The translations under genes and the position numbers were made by a program. From Diphasiastrum complanatum (Eukaryota; Streptophyta; Lycopodiopsida; Lycopodiales; Lycopodiaceae), in contig MU832128.1 of NCBI GenBank assembly GCA_029204225.1, positions 12,501-76,500 on the forward strand: 64,000 bases of DNA, read 5' to 3'. Below the pieces are notes generated by a model. It was not told the origin of the DNA. It saw only the letters and a list, made by a program, of their open reading frames with translations, and did not search any database. Each line of letters begins with the position of its first letter. Positions within the stretch are counted from its first letter, which is position 1. Positions 53,083 through 64,000 of this stretch are shown here, piece by piece.

Positions 53083-56000
53083 CTAAAGGTTGAAATGAGC
53101 TAAATCCTTGGTTTTCATTCAATTTGATCACAATTTTTGATCTAAATCTTGTGTAGATTGGATCTTAGCATCTAGTATTGATTCTAGAACTCAAAGTGAG
53201 TCAAATACATTGGAGATTGGTGTTGTGTGACTTCATTTGCAGGTGTTTAGGTGTCTAAAACCAGAGGCAAAGTTGAATTCAATTCACATTACCAAGATAG
53301 CAAGTTTTGCTTGCTCCAAGCATTGATTTCTAAGCGAGTTTTGGAGGTGATTTCATAGAGGAGGCTTTCTAGCATTCAAGGAGAGGGAATATCAGAGTTT
53401 TGGGGACTCTTCAGAGGAAATCATAAATGAGAAGTTTACACTTTACACCACACAATACCAAGGAAGATAAAATTGAAGTATGATTACTTATATGCACATG
53501 TATAATTAGTTATGACTAGCTCCAAAATATTTTCTCTTTGATTGTTATAACAATGACACCATTTCGCTTCTCAAAATGTTTTTATCATCGAAGTAGACAT
53601 TTTCTTTGCTGGGATGTAAAATAAAATGAAGACATTTGAAGTATAATACCTATTGATGATTTTACAACTCTACATTCAATATTTCATTTGTATTTAATAG
53701 CTCGTCATAGTGTTTCATCACTTCATTCTCCACAAATTACATTGTTGTAATTTAGAGATAATTGCATCGTAAATAAAAGCCTAAAATCAGTATAAAAGGC
53801 GAAAAATGACTGGGTCTATTTCATCAGAACTTGGCATAAATATTACCATCTATTTTGTTAGAACTTGGGCTAAACTTTAACAAGTCTCAATATCCATAAC
53901 TCAAAAGTAATAGCTTCATTCTACCAACTTCATTATCTCCACATCCTATAACAAAATGTACATATACAAAAATCAATTCAAAAGAAAGCTCCTTATTCGA
54001 AAAAATAACATTATATGATCCTCACAAATGATTGGACTATTGATCTATAATTTCTAATTTTAAACCACCTAAATTTTAGGTCACATACAAGTAATATAAT
54101 ATTCCAAGAGCGAAAGGTTGCATTTAACTCCTTGACATTCAACTTGCTATGATTGACCTACAATAGAAACCTTGAACTCCATGACTCTTTCCTTCCAAAT
54201 GCTTATGCATGCCAATTTCATTCATGGTCTTTTAATTAAATAGCCTCTAGATGATGATTTAACTTATCAAAATTTCCTATTTATGTTTGTGGTGGAACTA
54301 GTTGCCGGTGCTGACATATTTTTAGTATCAAAGTTGTTTATCAAACTACTTTCCTCTTGAAATGTCGAGTTGGATGTAGTAAGTACTAAAGCTTTGCTTT
54401 GGATTGGTATTCCTGTCAGATTTTCTTTTTGGACTAATAGATGAATCTTTCGATCTGGTTGGTGATTTTGGTATTCTTGTACTGGAGTCCCAGTCTTGCT
54501 CTCGTTGGCTTCTTCGTTTCTCTCTTTCATCTCTCAACATTGTAAACGGTCACATTTTCGTGGCCTCGTGTTATGAGTGGCCATTAAGACATTATATGAC
54601 AATTGAAAATCTGATTCAATAAAAAAAGAAGAGAAAGTCATACATTGAATGGTCATTAACCATAATTGCATAGTGGCAATCCAATGTCTTACAAGCAGTA
54701 AATATTGTCCAATCAAATGTCTGAACTCTATCAATCTTTGGAATGGCCAAAATATGACTGTGAAACTAGTTTTGTAGCAACCTTTGTTACAATGTTGTAG
54801 AAATGGTGAAAGTAATTAGATCACGCAAAATTGCGTATGTGTAAAGTAAAAAGAAGAGAAGGCCATTTTGCATTTTAGGCTTGCCCTCATGGCTTGCTCC
54901 ACCATACTACTTTAGTAGTAAATCCACCACAAAAGTGTGTTACCAATATGTTTGACTCATTTATTGGAAAGTCCAAGATCAAGAATTTGCAAAGTGTTAA
55001 TGGCAATGTTCGTGACACTATAGACTATGTGTTATACTTTATTTTTATGATTTTGACCTTGTCATATGCTTATTTGCAAATTGCTAGAGACTATTATAGT
55101 CGCATTGTGAATTGGAAACTTTGAGGAGTTATGAGATGAATGGCTAACTGTACGTGCAATCCTACATAGAGTTGGAGTTAAATTCTACAACTTCATAAAC
55201 TTTATCATTTCAAAATTATTGAATGCAAAAATAGAAATATATTATACTAAAATTAGAGAGTCGATATAATTCTTTGTTGGGTCATCTCTCTCACTAAAAA
55301 GGAAATAGTCAGAGAATTGTTAATAGGCTGGCAATAATTTGAACTAATGCTAGCTTGAATCAATCCATAAACAATTTAGACATTTTTATAACATAGAACT
55401 AGTGAACTACTTTTACCATTGAAAATGTCATATGTTGATGTTGTAACTCAATCTTTGAACGCACACTCTTTCAAGCTGCAAATTCTTTCTATTGTAAGTC
55501 GAAAGTTAGCTACAATTGTCTGGTCATTTGGCTTCATTATAGGCAACAAATGTGCCATCAATAAGGTATAAATCATCAAGGTTTAGTAATGATTTGGTTA
55601 GTAAAAACTATGTCAAAAATGAGCTTGATATTGATCATTTGACAATGAGTTAAGGCATCACCATTCATTGAGGTTTTAGCAATAAACTCGGCAACAAGAT
55701 GTGAGTTGTAAATGCATCCTCAGAAAAGTATCATCTGGAAAATTTTGAAATGTTTTAGGACAATAGAACATGGATAGTAGCTGGCCCAACAATTACTTGT
55801 GTAGTAGCTATTCTCAACAAGATTTTGGGTTGCAAAAATGCCCCCTTTGAGTGCTTAAATTGGCAAGCTTCCCCTCTGCGTGTCCCACACACAACTTGTC
55901 CAATGCAAGTCCGCTATCTTGCCCAATGGCTTTCAAAGTAGCTATAACAAAAAGTTCCTTACTAGAAAAGTTCACAATAGATGTGTGATTTTCTAGAGTT

Positions 56001-56678
56001 TATGGTTATGGATTTAGGGCATGAAAGGCTATGGATTAGGACAAGATTATGTGTGCAATTTAGGGCTTCATTATTTGTATGTTTTCATTTTCAACAAACT
56101 AAGGCAACATGAAATGCGATTTTAGTGAGCTGTTAACATATGTAACCAACAAGCTTATTATATGCACCCATCTGAGACGTAAAATCACCAATAATGAGAT
56201 TGCAAAATGACACCCATATGTGATGTCTTCTAGCTACTTTGAACAACCAATAAATGTGAGTTTAGGGCTGCAATTTTCTAGCATATTAGAGTTGCAAATC
56301 ATGCATTAGGTTAAACATATTCTAGCAAGCTCATCAAGTTTTTGAGCATGATTTGAAGGCAAGAAGCACACCCTTAGATATCTAGCACTAATGGCCTCCT
56401 ATAGCCTAAAAATGCGTCCAATTTTGACTCCATTTTGTGAAAGTAATGCACTCTAACTACAACATGAAATCATACTATTAAGTGTTGTAATTTTCACTAA
56501 ATAATTTTATTAGCTTGCACCTTTCTGCATTCTATTTAGTCTTTAAAATGGGCTTCTAGATTTTGAATTTCTAACTAACACATTGCTAGGACTAATATGA
56601 GTCCTCTACCATGCTATGCTTTGAATTTATGCTACATTATTGACAAACACATGGATCATACAGACATTAGTCCTCACC
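53083..56678. other. Long AT-rich stretch, no confident gene
   Basis: No known domain. Frames at 54267-54540 (minus; Ser/Lys/Arg-rich, 'REKRRSQREQDWDS') and 54894-55124 (plus) are open but unassignable. If the minus-strand LTR/PBS at 56679-57361 belongs to a non-autonomous element, its internal region would lie here without coding capacity. Confidence 0.35.
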
Positions 56679-57361
56679 GCTTTGATACCATGTGAAAAAC
56701 TACAATAACGCTGACACAACTATATTCATCATTTAATATGACAACATAACATTAAAAAAAGCTTTCATAATTGTTGGAGAGAAGCCTCCAACTCTAGAAC
56801 AGAACAAATGATAGAGCAATACATGAAAGCTAACCAATCTAAGGTGAAAACTCTCTCCTATATAGGGAGCAATGACTCTGTAGTTCTTTGTAATGACTAG
56901 CCAACAAACATCACTAATGGAAAGCCATCAACCATCAATCACAAAAGATGGTAACCCAATCACATAAGTCACTAGAACCCAAACATCATGGAAAAATTGT
57001 GAGTTGTAACTAGAGCATGCAACATGAATTCAATCCACAAAGAGAGAGGAGAGAGATAACAACACCACAGCTTGTTTTTCAAGAAGAGCACAATACAGTG
57101 AGAGGGAGAGAGCCAACATGAGAGAAATAGTGGAGGTTATGCCTCCTCACCCTTAACCACATGTCATTCAACCCTATTCACATTACAAAATGGTCCACTA
57201 CTTAGCTTGCACTATTATTATCGAGTACATTTCAAGTATGCTACATCAATAAATGACAGATCAAATTGTTGAGTGAAACACATGAGTACATAGCATATCA
57301 ACAACTTCATCAAGTCATTATGTTGTCATTATTTGGTGATGAAGATCATTTCTCCAACACA
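56679..57361 (-). repeat. LTR with primer-binding site, no coding region
   Basis: PBS 'tggtatcaaagc' on the minus strand at 56679-56690 abuts an LTR-like block starting (plus strand) 'tgtgaaaaac' at 56691, and probably ending '...ctccaacaca' at about 57361. The terminal TGTGAAAA word is shared with the copia LTRs at 14845 and 57379. No gag is readable to its left. The neighbouring element (57379) lies 17 bases away. Confidence 0.55.
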
Positions 57362-57378
57362 AATGCCCAATACTAAAG

Positions 57379-58069
57379 TGTGAAAAGTACAGTACTAAGG
57401 ACCATAAATGGATCTTTGAATGATCCACAAGGTGATTGTATGCTTGTTAAACAATCTATCAGAAACTAGTCATCAGAAAACAAGATCTAGTTTAGCAGCT
57501 TGATAGGAAACAAGTAGAGACAATCAAAGCATTCATCAAATAGTCTAATCCAACTCCACACGTGTGGAAATAAGACTGTAGTACGGCCTGTAGACAATGT
57601 TTACAGAGTGCCAAAGCTGGGTTTCATTGAAATAAAAGAGTAATCACCATACAATGAGAGGAAATTCGAGTTTCTCCTTGAGGCTCCAAAAAGTTTCTAT
57701 CTTCTCACTATGGAGAATGGAAATACATAGTAAAACACACTTCCTTTGCAAAGTTAGGTGAAAATCCAGCATGTAATAAGGAAGTAGACTCCACTTTCTT
57801 GCCCTAATGTGAAAACCCTAGCCTAGATCCAAGAGTCATGCTTGGTAGGTGCATGGTAGGTACAAATCTCATCATAAATCATGGTCTAGATCCTACAAAG
57901 TAGGAATCACTACCAAATAGACACAACCACTCCTCTTGACTCGTGGTAACCTACTTTAGGTGTGTATGTACAAGTGGCACTTTGGCCATTCAAGTAACCA
58001 ACAAACAATATTGACAAAATGTACAATATTCTACATGGCTAGATTTGCCAATGTAGGCAATTTTTCACA
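57379..58069 (-). repeat. 3' LTR of the deleted copia element
   Basis: 691 bp, TGTGAAAAGTAC...TTTTTCACA, near-identical to 60668-61359. The polyprotein frame reads 39 bases into it. Confidence 0.92.
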
Positions 58070-59510
58070 CTCCTCCTCAAATCTAGCCTTGGAGATCACA
58101 ATGCTTTTATCAATAACTCCAATTGAAGATCTAAGCTTGACAAATGAATCTTTAAGTAAAGGTTTAGTAAACAAATCAGCCAAGCAACTTGATGATGGCA
58201 CGTGTTGGAGCTTGATCTCTTTAGCTTGCACTTTTTCCCTCACGAAATGATGAGCAATTTCGATGTGTTTGCTCCTTGCATGGAATGTAGGATTAGTTGC
58301 AAGTGATTGGGCTGATTGGTTGTCACAATAGATGATAGGGATCTCCTCCTCCATGACATGAAGCTCCACCAATAGCCTTTTGAGCCACAAGACCTCCTTG
58401 CATGTTGATGTCAAGGCCTTGTATTCGGATTCTGTGGAAGATAGGGAGATGGTATCTTGCTTTTTGGAAAGCCATGATACTACTCCATCACATAGAAAGG
58501 TGGCAAAGGCACTTGTTGATCTTCTATCCACTTTGTCACCTGCAAAATCCGAGTCACTATAGGCTCTTAAGCCAAGATTAGTTCCTCTATACAAAATACC
58601 AAAATTCTTAGTGAATGAAATGTATCTAAGAACTCTTTTGGCCATCTTCCAATGTGAAACTAGAGGACTTTGCATGAATTGGCTTAACTTTCCAACACTA
58701 TAACTAAGATCAGGTCTAGTTATAGTTAAATAGATCAAGGAGCCAATAAGCCTTCTATATAATGTGATGTCCTCAAAGGATGCTTCATCACAACCAATAG
58801 ATGCTTTTACATGTTGCTCCATTGGTGTCTCAATGCCTTTACAATTCTTCATTCCAAATCTATCTAGGATGGATGTAGCATATTTAGATTGACAAATGAA
58901 GCTAAAATTACATCCTCTAATAACCTCTATTCCAAGAATGAAGCTCAATAGGCCGAGATCTACCATCTTAAACTCTTTTGCTAAAGCAATTTTTACATCT
59001 CTAATTCCATCTAGATCATTACCACTCAAGATAATGTCATCTACATACAAAACAAGAATAATGATCATGCCATCATGAAAACTTATATACAATGATGGAT
59101 CATAGGCACTCATTACAAAATTGATGGAAATGAGAAAAGAGTTTAGCCTAGAGTACCATGCTCTAGGTGCTTGCTTGAGCCCATAAAGGCTCTTCTTCAA
59201 AAAACATACCTTTCCTTCATGCTTTGCCTTGATGAAGCCCTCGGGTTGCCTCATGTAGATCTCTTCCTCCAAATAACCATTGAGGAATGCATTTGTGAAG
59301 TCAAGTTGGAAGAGCTCCCAATTGAAGGTTGTAGCAAGACTAATGATCAACCTGATAGTAACAAGCTTAGCCACAGGAGCAAAAGTCTCATCATAGTCAA
59401 TGCCTTTGGTTTGTAAAAAACCTTTGGCAACAAGCCTAGCTTTATGCTTGCTTATTGGTCCATCTTGATTATACTTCAATCTAAACACCCACTTGCAATC
59501 AAGAGGTTTC
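58031..59510 (-). CDS. Copia RT-RNase H frame of the deleted element
   Basis: Open from about 59510 to 58031 (about 490 codons). RT: 'DCKWVFRLKYNQDG', 'ARLVAKGFLQTKGIDYDETF', 'LFQLDFTNAFLNG', 'YGLKQAPRAWY', catalytic 'YVDD' (near 59045). RNase H: 'YSDSDFAGDKVDRRST', 'SSTESEYKALTSTCKEVLWLKRLL', 'IYCDNQSAQSLATNP', 'HHFVREKVQAKEIKLQHVP'. No stop inside the domains. The frame lacks its own gag, protease and integrase, and in the element it is out of frame with gag, so translation would need an internal start (Met at 59488) or frameshifting. Closest relative in the window is the intact polyprotein at 15493-19443. Confidence 0.85.
58070..58083 (-). other. Polypurine tract
   Basis: 'gatttgaggaggag' on the minus strand directly against the 3' LTR. 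Confidence 0.8.
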
Positions 59511-60047
59511 TTCCTTTTCTATAGTAGGCAAAGTGTCTTGGATTGCAAAGCTTTGGACCAAATTTGTAAAGCCACTCCCTAGACCATTTAGGACAATCTG
59601 AACAAGCTCACTATCTTGAATCTTCTCTCCAATGGAAGCTAACTCCCTATTAAGAGACTTGATTCTTAGCACATAATCTTGTGCATTCTCATCACTCCTC
59701 TTCATGCTTTGTAGAATCTGATTCCTAAGCATGAGAACCCTCGAAGTGTTACTAGACTCATAGATAGATTTTAAAGATTCCCAAGCCTCTTTAGCACTCT
59801 TACATGATGATACTTCCCTTAAAAGATCATTGCTTACATTTGTCTTAATACAGTGAAGTGCAAGCCTAGACCTCTTCTTGTATCTCACTAATTCCTGTGC
59901 ACCTAGAGGTTCATCTTCATCATCTATTAGAAACTCATAAAGATCCTGGAGCACCATTAGTGACTCCATCCTCACTTTCCAAATAGCATAATTGGTAGAA
60001 TTTAACCTCTCACTACTTTCTAGAAGGTAGGCTCCCACTGATCCCAT
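59499..60047 (-). CDS. Copia Gag N-terminal part, ends at the deletion junction
   Basis: 182 codons: 'MGSVGAYLLESSERLNSTNY', 'WKVRMESLMVLQDLYEFL' (UBN2-type Gag), 'LYEFLIDDEDEPLGAQELVRYKK', then 'LVQIVLNGLGSGFTNLVQSFAIQDTLP'-type text (given in part). It aligns along its length with residues 1-180 of the intact element's Gag. It then stops ('EKEETS') within a few codons of the join to RT. The zinc knuckle is lost, so RNA packaging would be impaired. Confidence 0.8.
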   Translation of the reverse strand: MGSVGAYLLESSERLNSTNYAIWKVRMESLMVLQDLYEFLIDDEDEPLGAQELVRYKKRSRLALHCIKTNVSNDLLREVSSCKSAKEAWESLKSIYESSNTSRVLMLRNQILQSMKRSDENAQDYVLRIKSLNRELASIGEKIQDSELVQIVLNGLGSGFTNLVQSFAIQDTLPTIEKEETS

Positions 60048-60655
60048 CTTACTAGCAAGATTCTACACACAAGATATAGATTTGTTTGGACCTGAAACTC
60101 ACAAAGGTTTCTAACTTGCAGTGTTTCACTCAGATGTTGACTTCTAATCCAACAGATGGATTTGTAATCACAGTTCTATCACTCCCTCACAAGCTGGAAT
60201 AAAGATAAGATGAGATGAAAACTACACACAAGCAAATCTTGCCAATCTTGGCTATTCTTGGACACAAACTGACTCTATCTCTCTCATTCACTTTGATGTA
60301 CTTTCAAGACCTAGTTTCCACTTTAAGAAGGTCTAGATTAATTAGTTTTCATGAAACAAATTCAAAACTAATCAATGGCAAGTGATCTTGGTAGCTTATC
60401 CTAGGATTTGCTCCAAAAATTACATCAAACTGACACCATATGAATTTTCTATGATCCAATGAATATGGGTTATTAAATGCTGGTTCAGAGATGCCCACAC
60501 GTGTGAACAGTACGGATTTTGATCCTGAAAAAGTTTGGGATCAAATCCCCTCACCAAAACCTGGATACCAGCTCGCCCTTCCAATACTAGCTTTTTGCAC
60601 CAAAACCTGCTAAAATTGGATTAGATTCAAACACAGATCAATGGCCTTGTACTTG

Positions 60656-60667
60656 GCTCTGATACCA
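60656..60667 (-). other. Primer-binding site (initiator tRNA-Met)
   Basis: 'tggtatcagagc' on the minus strand directly against the 5' LTR. Confidence 0.92.
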
Positions 60668-61359
60668 TGTGAAAAGTACAGTACTAAGGACCATAAATGG
60701 ATCTTTGAATGATCCACAAGGTAATTGTATGCTTGTTAAACAATCTATCAGAAACTAGTCATCAGAAAACAAGATCTAGTTTAGCAGCTTGATAGGAAAC
60801 AAGTAGAGACAATCAAAGCATTCATCAAATAGTCTAATCCAACTCCACATGTGTGGAAATAAGACTTTAGTACGGCCTGTAGACAGTGTTTACAAAGTGC
60901 CAAAGCTGGGTTTCATTGGAAAAAAAAAGTAATCACCATACAATGAGAGGAAACTCGAGTTTCTCCTTGAGGCTCCAAAAAGTTTCTATCTTCTCACTAT
61001 GGAGAATGGAAATACATAGTAAAACACACTTCCTTTGCAAAGTTAGGTGAAAATCCAGCGTGTGATAAGGAAGTAGACTCCACTTTCTTGCCCTAATGTG
61101 AAACCCTAGCCTAGATCCAAGAGTCATGCTTGGTAGGTATGCATGGTAGGTACAAATCTCATCATAAATCATGGTCTAGATCCTACAAAGTAGGAATCAC
61201 TACCAAATAGACACAACCACTCCTCTTGACTCGTGGTAACCTACTTTAGGTGTGTATGTACAAGTGGCACTTTGGCCATTCAAGTAACCAACAAACAATA
61301 TTGACAAAATGTACAATATTCTACATGGCTAGATTTGCCAATGTAGGCAATTTTTCACA
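60668..61359 (-). repeat. 5' LTR of the deleted copia element
   Basis: 692 bp. Differences from the 3' LTR cluster around 60840-60940 and 61055-61140. The leader between PBS and gag is about 600 bp, as in the intact element. Confidence 0.92.
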
Positions 61360-63157
61360 AAAGTGCATAACAATACTTAGCCTATTGGATTAGAAAAGGA
61401 ACCAAATGGCCAATACATTGTACCACTTATGAATGAAAGTCAAATCGTTTACATATACAACATTTTGGATTCCATAAACTTTCCAAATGCACCAAATAGA
61501 TAATATTGTCCATGCAAATTGAGGACTAGAGCATAACAATCAATGGCTATGGAACACTTGAATATTTCATTATTGGCTAGAAGGATAGTAAGAGTACCTC
61601 TCTTCATTTTCATGTCCAATTATGAATATAACAATACTGTTTGTGGTTGAGGTCCTCTTGTCATGCATTTGGCCCCATGTTCTATTAAACCATAACTTTG
61701 TAGTCATACATTGGATATAACTTTGTTGAATAAAATATTGTAAAAGGTGCAATGACTTGATAAACTTCATAAATAACTTTCTTTGAATATAAATATTATT
61801 GAGTTTAAACTTTAGATACTTTTTCTACACTTACAAATGAGGAGTTTACTCAGCTTATAGTGTAAAGAAAGATATGCGTGTTGACTTTGCTTGAGTAATT
61901 TGTAAAAATATCAATTGATTACAGATGTTTGATGGAATAATTGAATCTTTTAAGCATAGTAAATCACTAGTAAAACGTTGTTGTTATAGTGTTGGTGGCT
62001 TAGACTGAACCTTTAGGTTTGCCCTTCATTTGAGATGAGAAATGACAAAGTTATCATAAATTTTGATCAAAAAGGTGCTAAGGCAAGTCAATACATAGGG
62101 ACCATCTATTAAAAAAAAAAAAAAATCAAAGATTTAGATAAGTTTTTGTATATGATGGATAAGTGAGTTATGGCATAGATGTTCTTGTTATGAAAACTGA
62201 AAAATCAACTTGTACTATTATATGGAAGATGAATATTAAAATGAATCAGTTTTTGTTTTTTGCAAGGTGTCCATGGATATGATAATTCTTGGAATTTTGT
62301 AATAGATATTACTCAAGATGGACAGGGGAGATTCTATGGCATGTTGGTAAACCTTTGACATAATTCTTTGCTATTGTAAGACATGAAATGGTGTGATATG
62401 TGCACACATAAAATATGACAAATAACAAGAATCTTGTATCTCTTGTATGGGAAACACAAAAAATGAGTAAGAAGCAGAAAGAAAATGTTATAAAATTCCA
62501 TGAAAGTTCAATAACATCAAGATTATATTTATGATGTGACATAATTGGCATAGTCACTCATCATTATCCACCTCTTTATCTATTTTTGGGCAAACTTAGC
62601 TACCTTGGGGGCTTCTCCCAAACTAGAAATATATGTTTTTTAAAGCCAAAAGGTTCTAAGTTTGCTTAAAGCACATGCATGTCACATGAAATAGACTAGT
62701 TATGAAGAGTTAACTGAAAGACAATTTTTTTTCTCATGCATAATGTCTATAAATACTTGATATGAAAATCCATTTACTTTATATAAATGTTGCAAATATC
62801 CATTTTATATCAATTGAAGCTTCATATTGAAGAGGAGATACTTAATCAGTGAAAACCAACTATGGATTATGTATCTTATCTTATTTTGGCATGTTTATCA
62901 TGGACCCCGATAAGTTGAAAAAGCAACAAAAGTGTTATGTTCAAGTAAAACCAAAATATAAAACAGAAACAACAACAATGTGTAGAGCATCCCGGATGAG
63001 AAGATTGCTTCATTAGGGCCCTTTTTGGACTCAAAAAGGGCCTCTTCACCAATCATGATTAGTGTAAATGACGACACGTGTACCAATAAAAAAATGACAA
63101 TTGAGCATCAATGGTCCATATGACATGGCAAATTGCATGGTGTAGATTAAAACCAGC
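61360..63157. other. Intergenic, no gene seen
   Basis: AT-rich, with an A15 run at 62111-62125. No domain recognised in any frame. Confidence 0.45.
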
Positions 63158-63350
63158 TACTCACCTCAGTCCAATGGCGTAGATGAGAGGAAGAATCAGA
63201 CACTCATCAAAAGTGCCAAGAGCATGCTGGCCCATGCCTCTCTTCCAAAGAAATTATGGGCAGAAGTTGTTACCACAACCTGCAGAATTGATCCCTCACA
63301 AAGTCCCTGAATGTCAAAACACCTTATGAGGCATGGACAAGATCCTCTTG
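63158..63350 (+). pseudogene. Copia integrase scrap
   Basis: 'YSPQSNGVDERKNQTLIKSA', then 'MLAHASLPKKLWAEVVTT', the region around and after the catalytic Glu of copia integrase, in one plus frame to a stop near 63310, with a frameshifted 'KTPYEAWT' echo after it. Wording is close to the copia A/B copies ('SNGLAERKNRTLV', 'ASLPKRFWAEAV'), so it may be a fragment of that family. Confidence 0.7.
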
Positions 63351-64000
63351 ATGTACATATCATCCATCCCATCCACAAATGCGATGATTCCATGAAACTA
63401 GAAAACTAGTACACGATCCGTACCATGGCCAAGCCCTATGGCACTATTTTGGAGAGTTTTTTTTACATACATTTATTCTGACATGATATTGAATGCAATA
63501 AAACTGTAGAATTGAATTTAGTAAGTAGCATGTACAAATTAGATGAATTACGCGCACAAGACTATAGCAGATGCAACTGTGTAAAACTAACTCTGAATAC
63601 TGATTGTCTTAGTCTAACACTCTTCTACTAATAAGCAGTGAAATGCTACTAACAATACTCTATCAAAAATTAAGTTCTTCACTCTATCTCTTTATCTTTG
63701 AATATATTTAGATTGAGAAAATGATCAACTATTTATACTAGTTAGGAATAGTAAATGGGCTTATCGAAATGAAGACTGATAGAGCTGTTTAGCCAAATCG
63801 TAATTGGCACTTAACTACATTGAGTTGTAGATGGCAATTGGAACTTCGTCATATTGCGTTGTCACTTATCCTAACCCGTAATCGTAATATTCCATAAACA
63901 GTTGTAACGAGTGAAGATACATAAGCAAGAATTAAGGTTCGTAAGTAGGTGTAAGATATAAGAAGCCTATGAGCAAATGTAAAACGCCCATAAATGACCA
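63351..64000. other. Intergenic, no gene seen
   Basis: AT-rich, no feature recognised to the window end. Confidence 0.4.

Larger units (their letters stand above)
57379..61359 (-). mobile_element. Internally deleted copia retrotransposon (3981 bp) with target duplication
   Basis: LTRs 57379-58069 (691 bp) and 60668-61359 (692 bp) differ at roughly 11 substitutions and two small indels, so it is a fairly recent insertion, older than the element at 14845. The flanks share AAAG (57375-57378 and 61360-61363), a 4-bp target duplication. PBS, PPT and orientation all agree on minus. Gag (60047-59499) is joined to RT at about 59497-59510; the zinc knuckle, protease and integrase (about 2 kb by comparison with the 14845 element) are gone and the join is out of frame. 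It could move only with proteins supplied by another copy. Confidence 0.93.

Overview
This window is nuclear DNA of a land plant. Three things support that: a cinnamate 4-hydroxylase (CYP73A-type P450) gene with the intron layout usual for plants, a dense load of plant-type Ty1/copia and Ty3/gypsy LTR retrotransposons, and long AT-rich stretches without genes. The species cannot be fixed from sequence alone. The repeat density and the retroelement protein flavour suggest a large-genome, probably non-flowering plant (gymnosperm, fern or bryophyte), but this is a weak inference.

Layout. 1-5.3 kb: decayed gypsy pieces (gag-like on minus, gag/RT/RNase H/integrase on plus). 5.7-8.5 kb: a decayed plus-strand copia element, followed by a pure (GA)41 run. 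8.75-11.8 kb: no recognisable gene. 11.8-12.45 kb: minus-strand copia RNase H remnant. 12.48-14.0 kb: a second gypsy remnant, internally deleted. 14.845-20.706 kb: a complete minus-strand copia element with two 653-bp LTRs that I read as identical and one open 1316-codon gag-pol, so a very recent insertion. 20.8 kb: a small tRNA-like insertion between 9-bp direct repeats. 21.5-23.7 kb: a 5'-truncated copia element. 26.1-29.5 kb: the one clearly intact host gene, C4H, with AC-type MYB elements upstream, a probable leader intron containing a ~71-bp tandem repeat, and three coding exons. 31-35 kb: simple repeats, a tandem duplication, an orphan LTR, a broken reading frame and a GATC-rich patch. 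35.2-40.6 kb: gypsy pol and gag remnants with two unrelated LTR-like blocks. 41.9-42.2 kb: what looks like the promoter and first exon of a plastid-targeted protein, cut by a copia LTR. 42.2-49.05 kb: two related copia copies in tandem; in the second, ~365 bp of leader and gag is inverted. 50.1-51.3 kb: C-terminal remnant of a non-LTR-type reverse transcriptase. 51.5 kb: ~41-bp minisatellite. 56.7-61.4 kb: an orphan LTR with primer-binding site, then a copia element with a ~2-kb internal deletion, near-identical LTRs and an AAAG target duplication. 63.16-63.35 kb: a copia integrase scrap.

Functionally, C4H (step 2 of the general phenylpropanoid pathway) is the only complete host gene. The rest is a layered record of retrotransposition, deletion and rearrangement. 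I found no convincing new multi-gene system. The observations most worth following are the N-terminally extended C4H with its repeat-filled leader, the interrupted transit-peptide exon, the inverted gag block, the tRNA-like insertion, and the intact, possibly active copia element with its deletion derivative.
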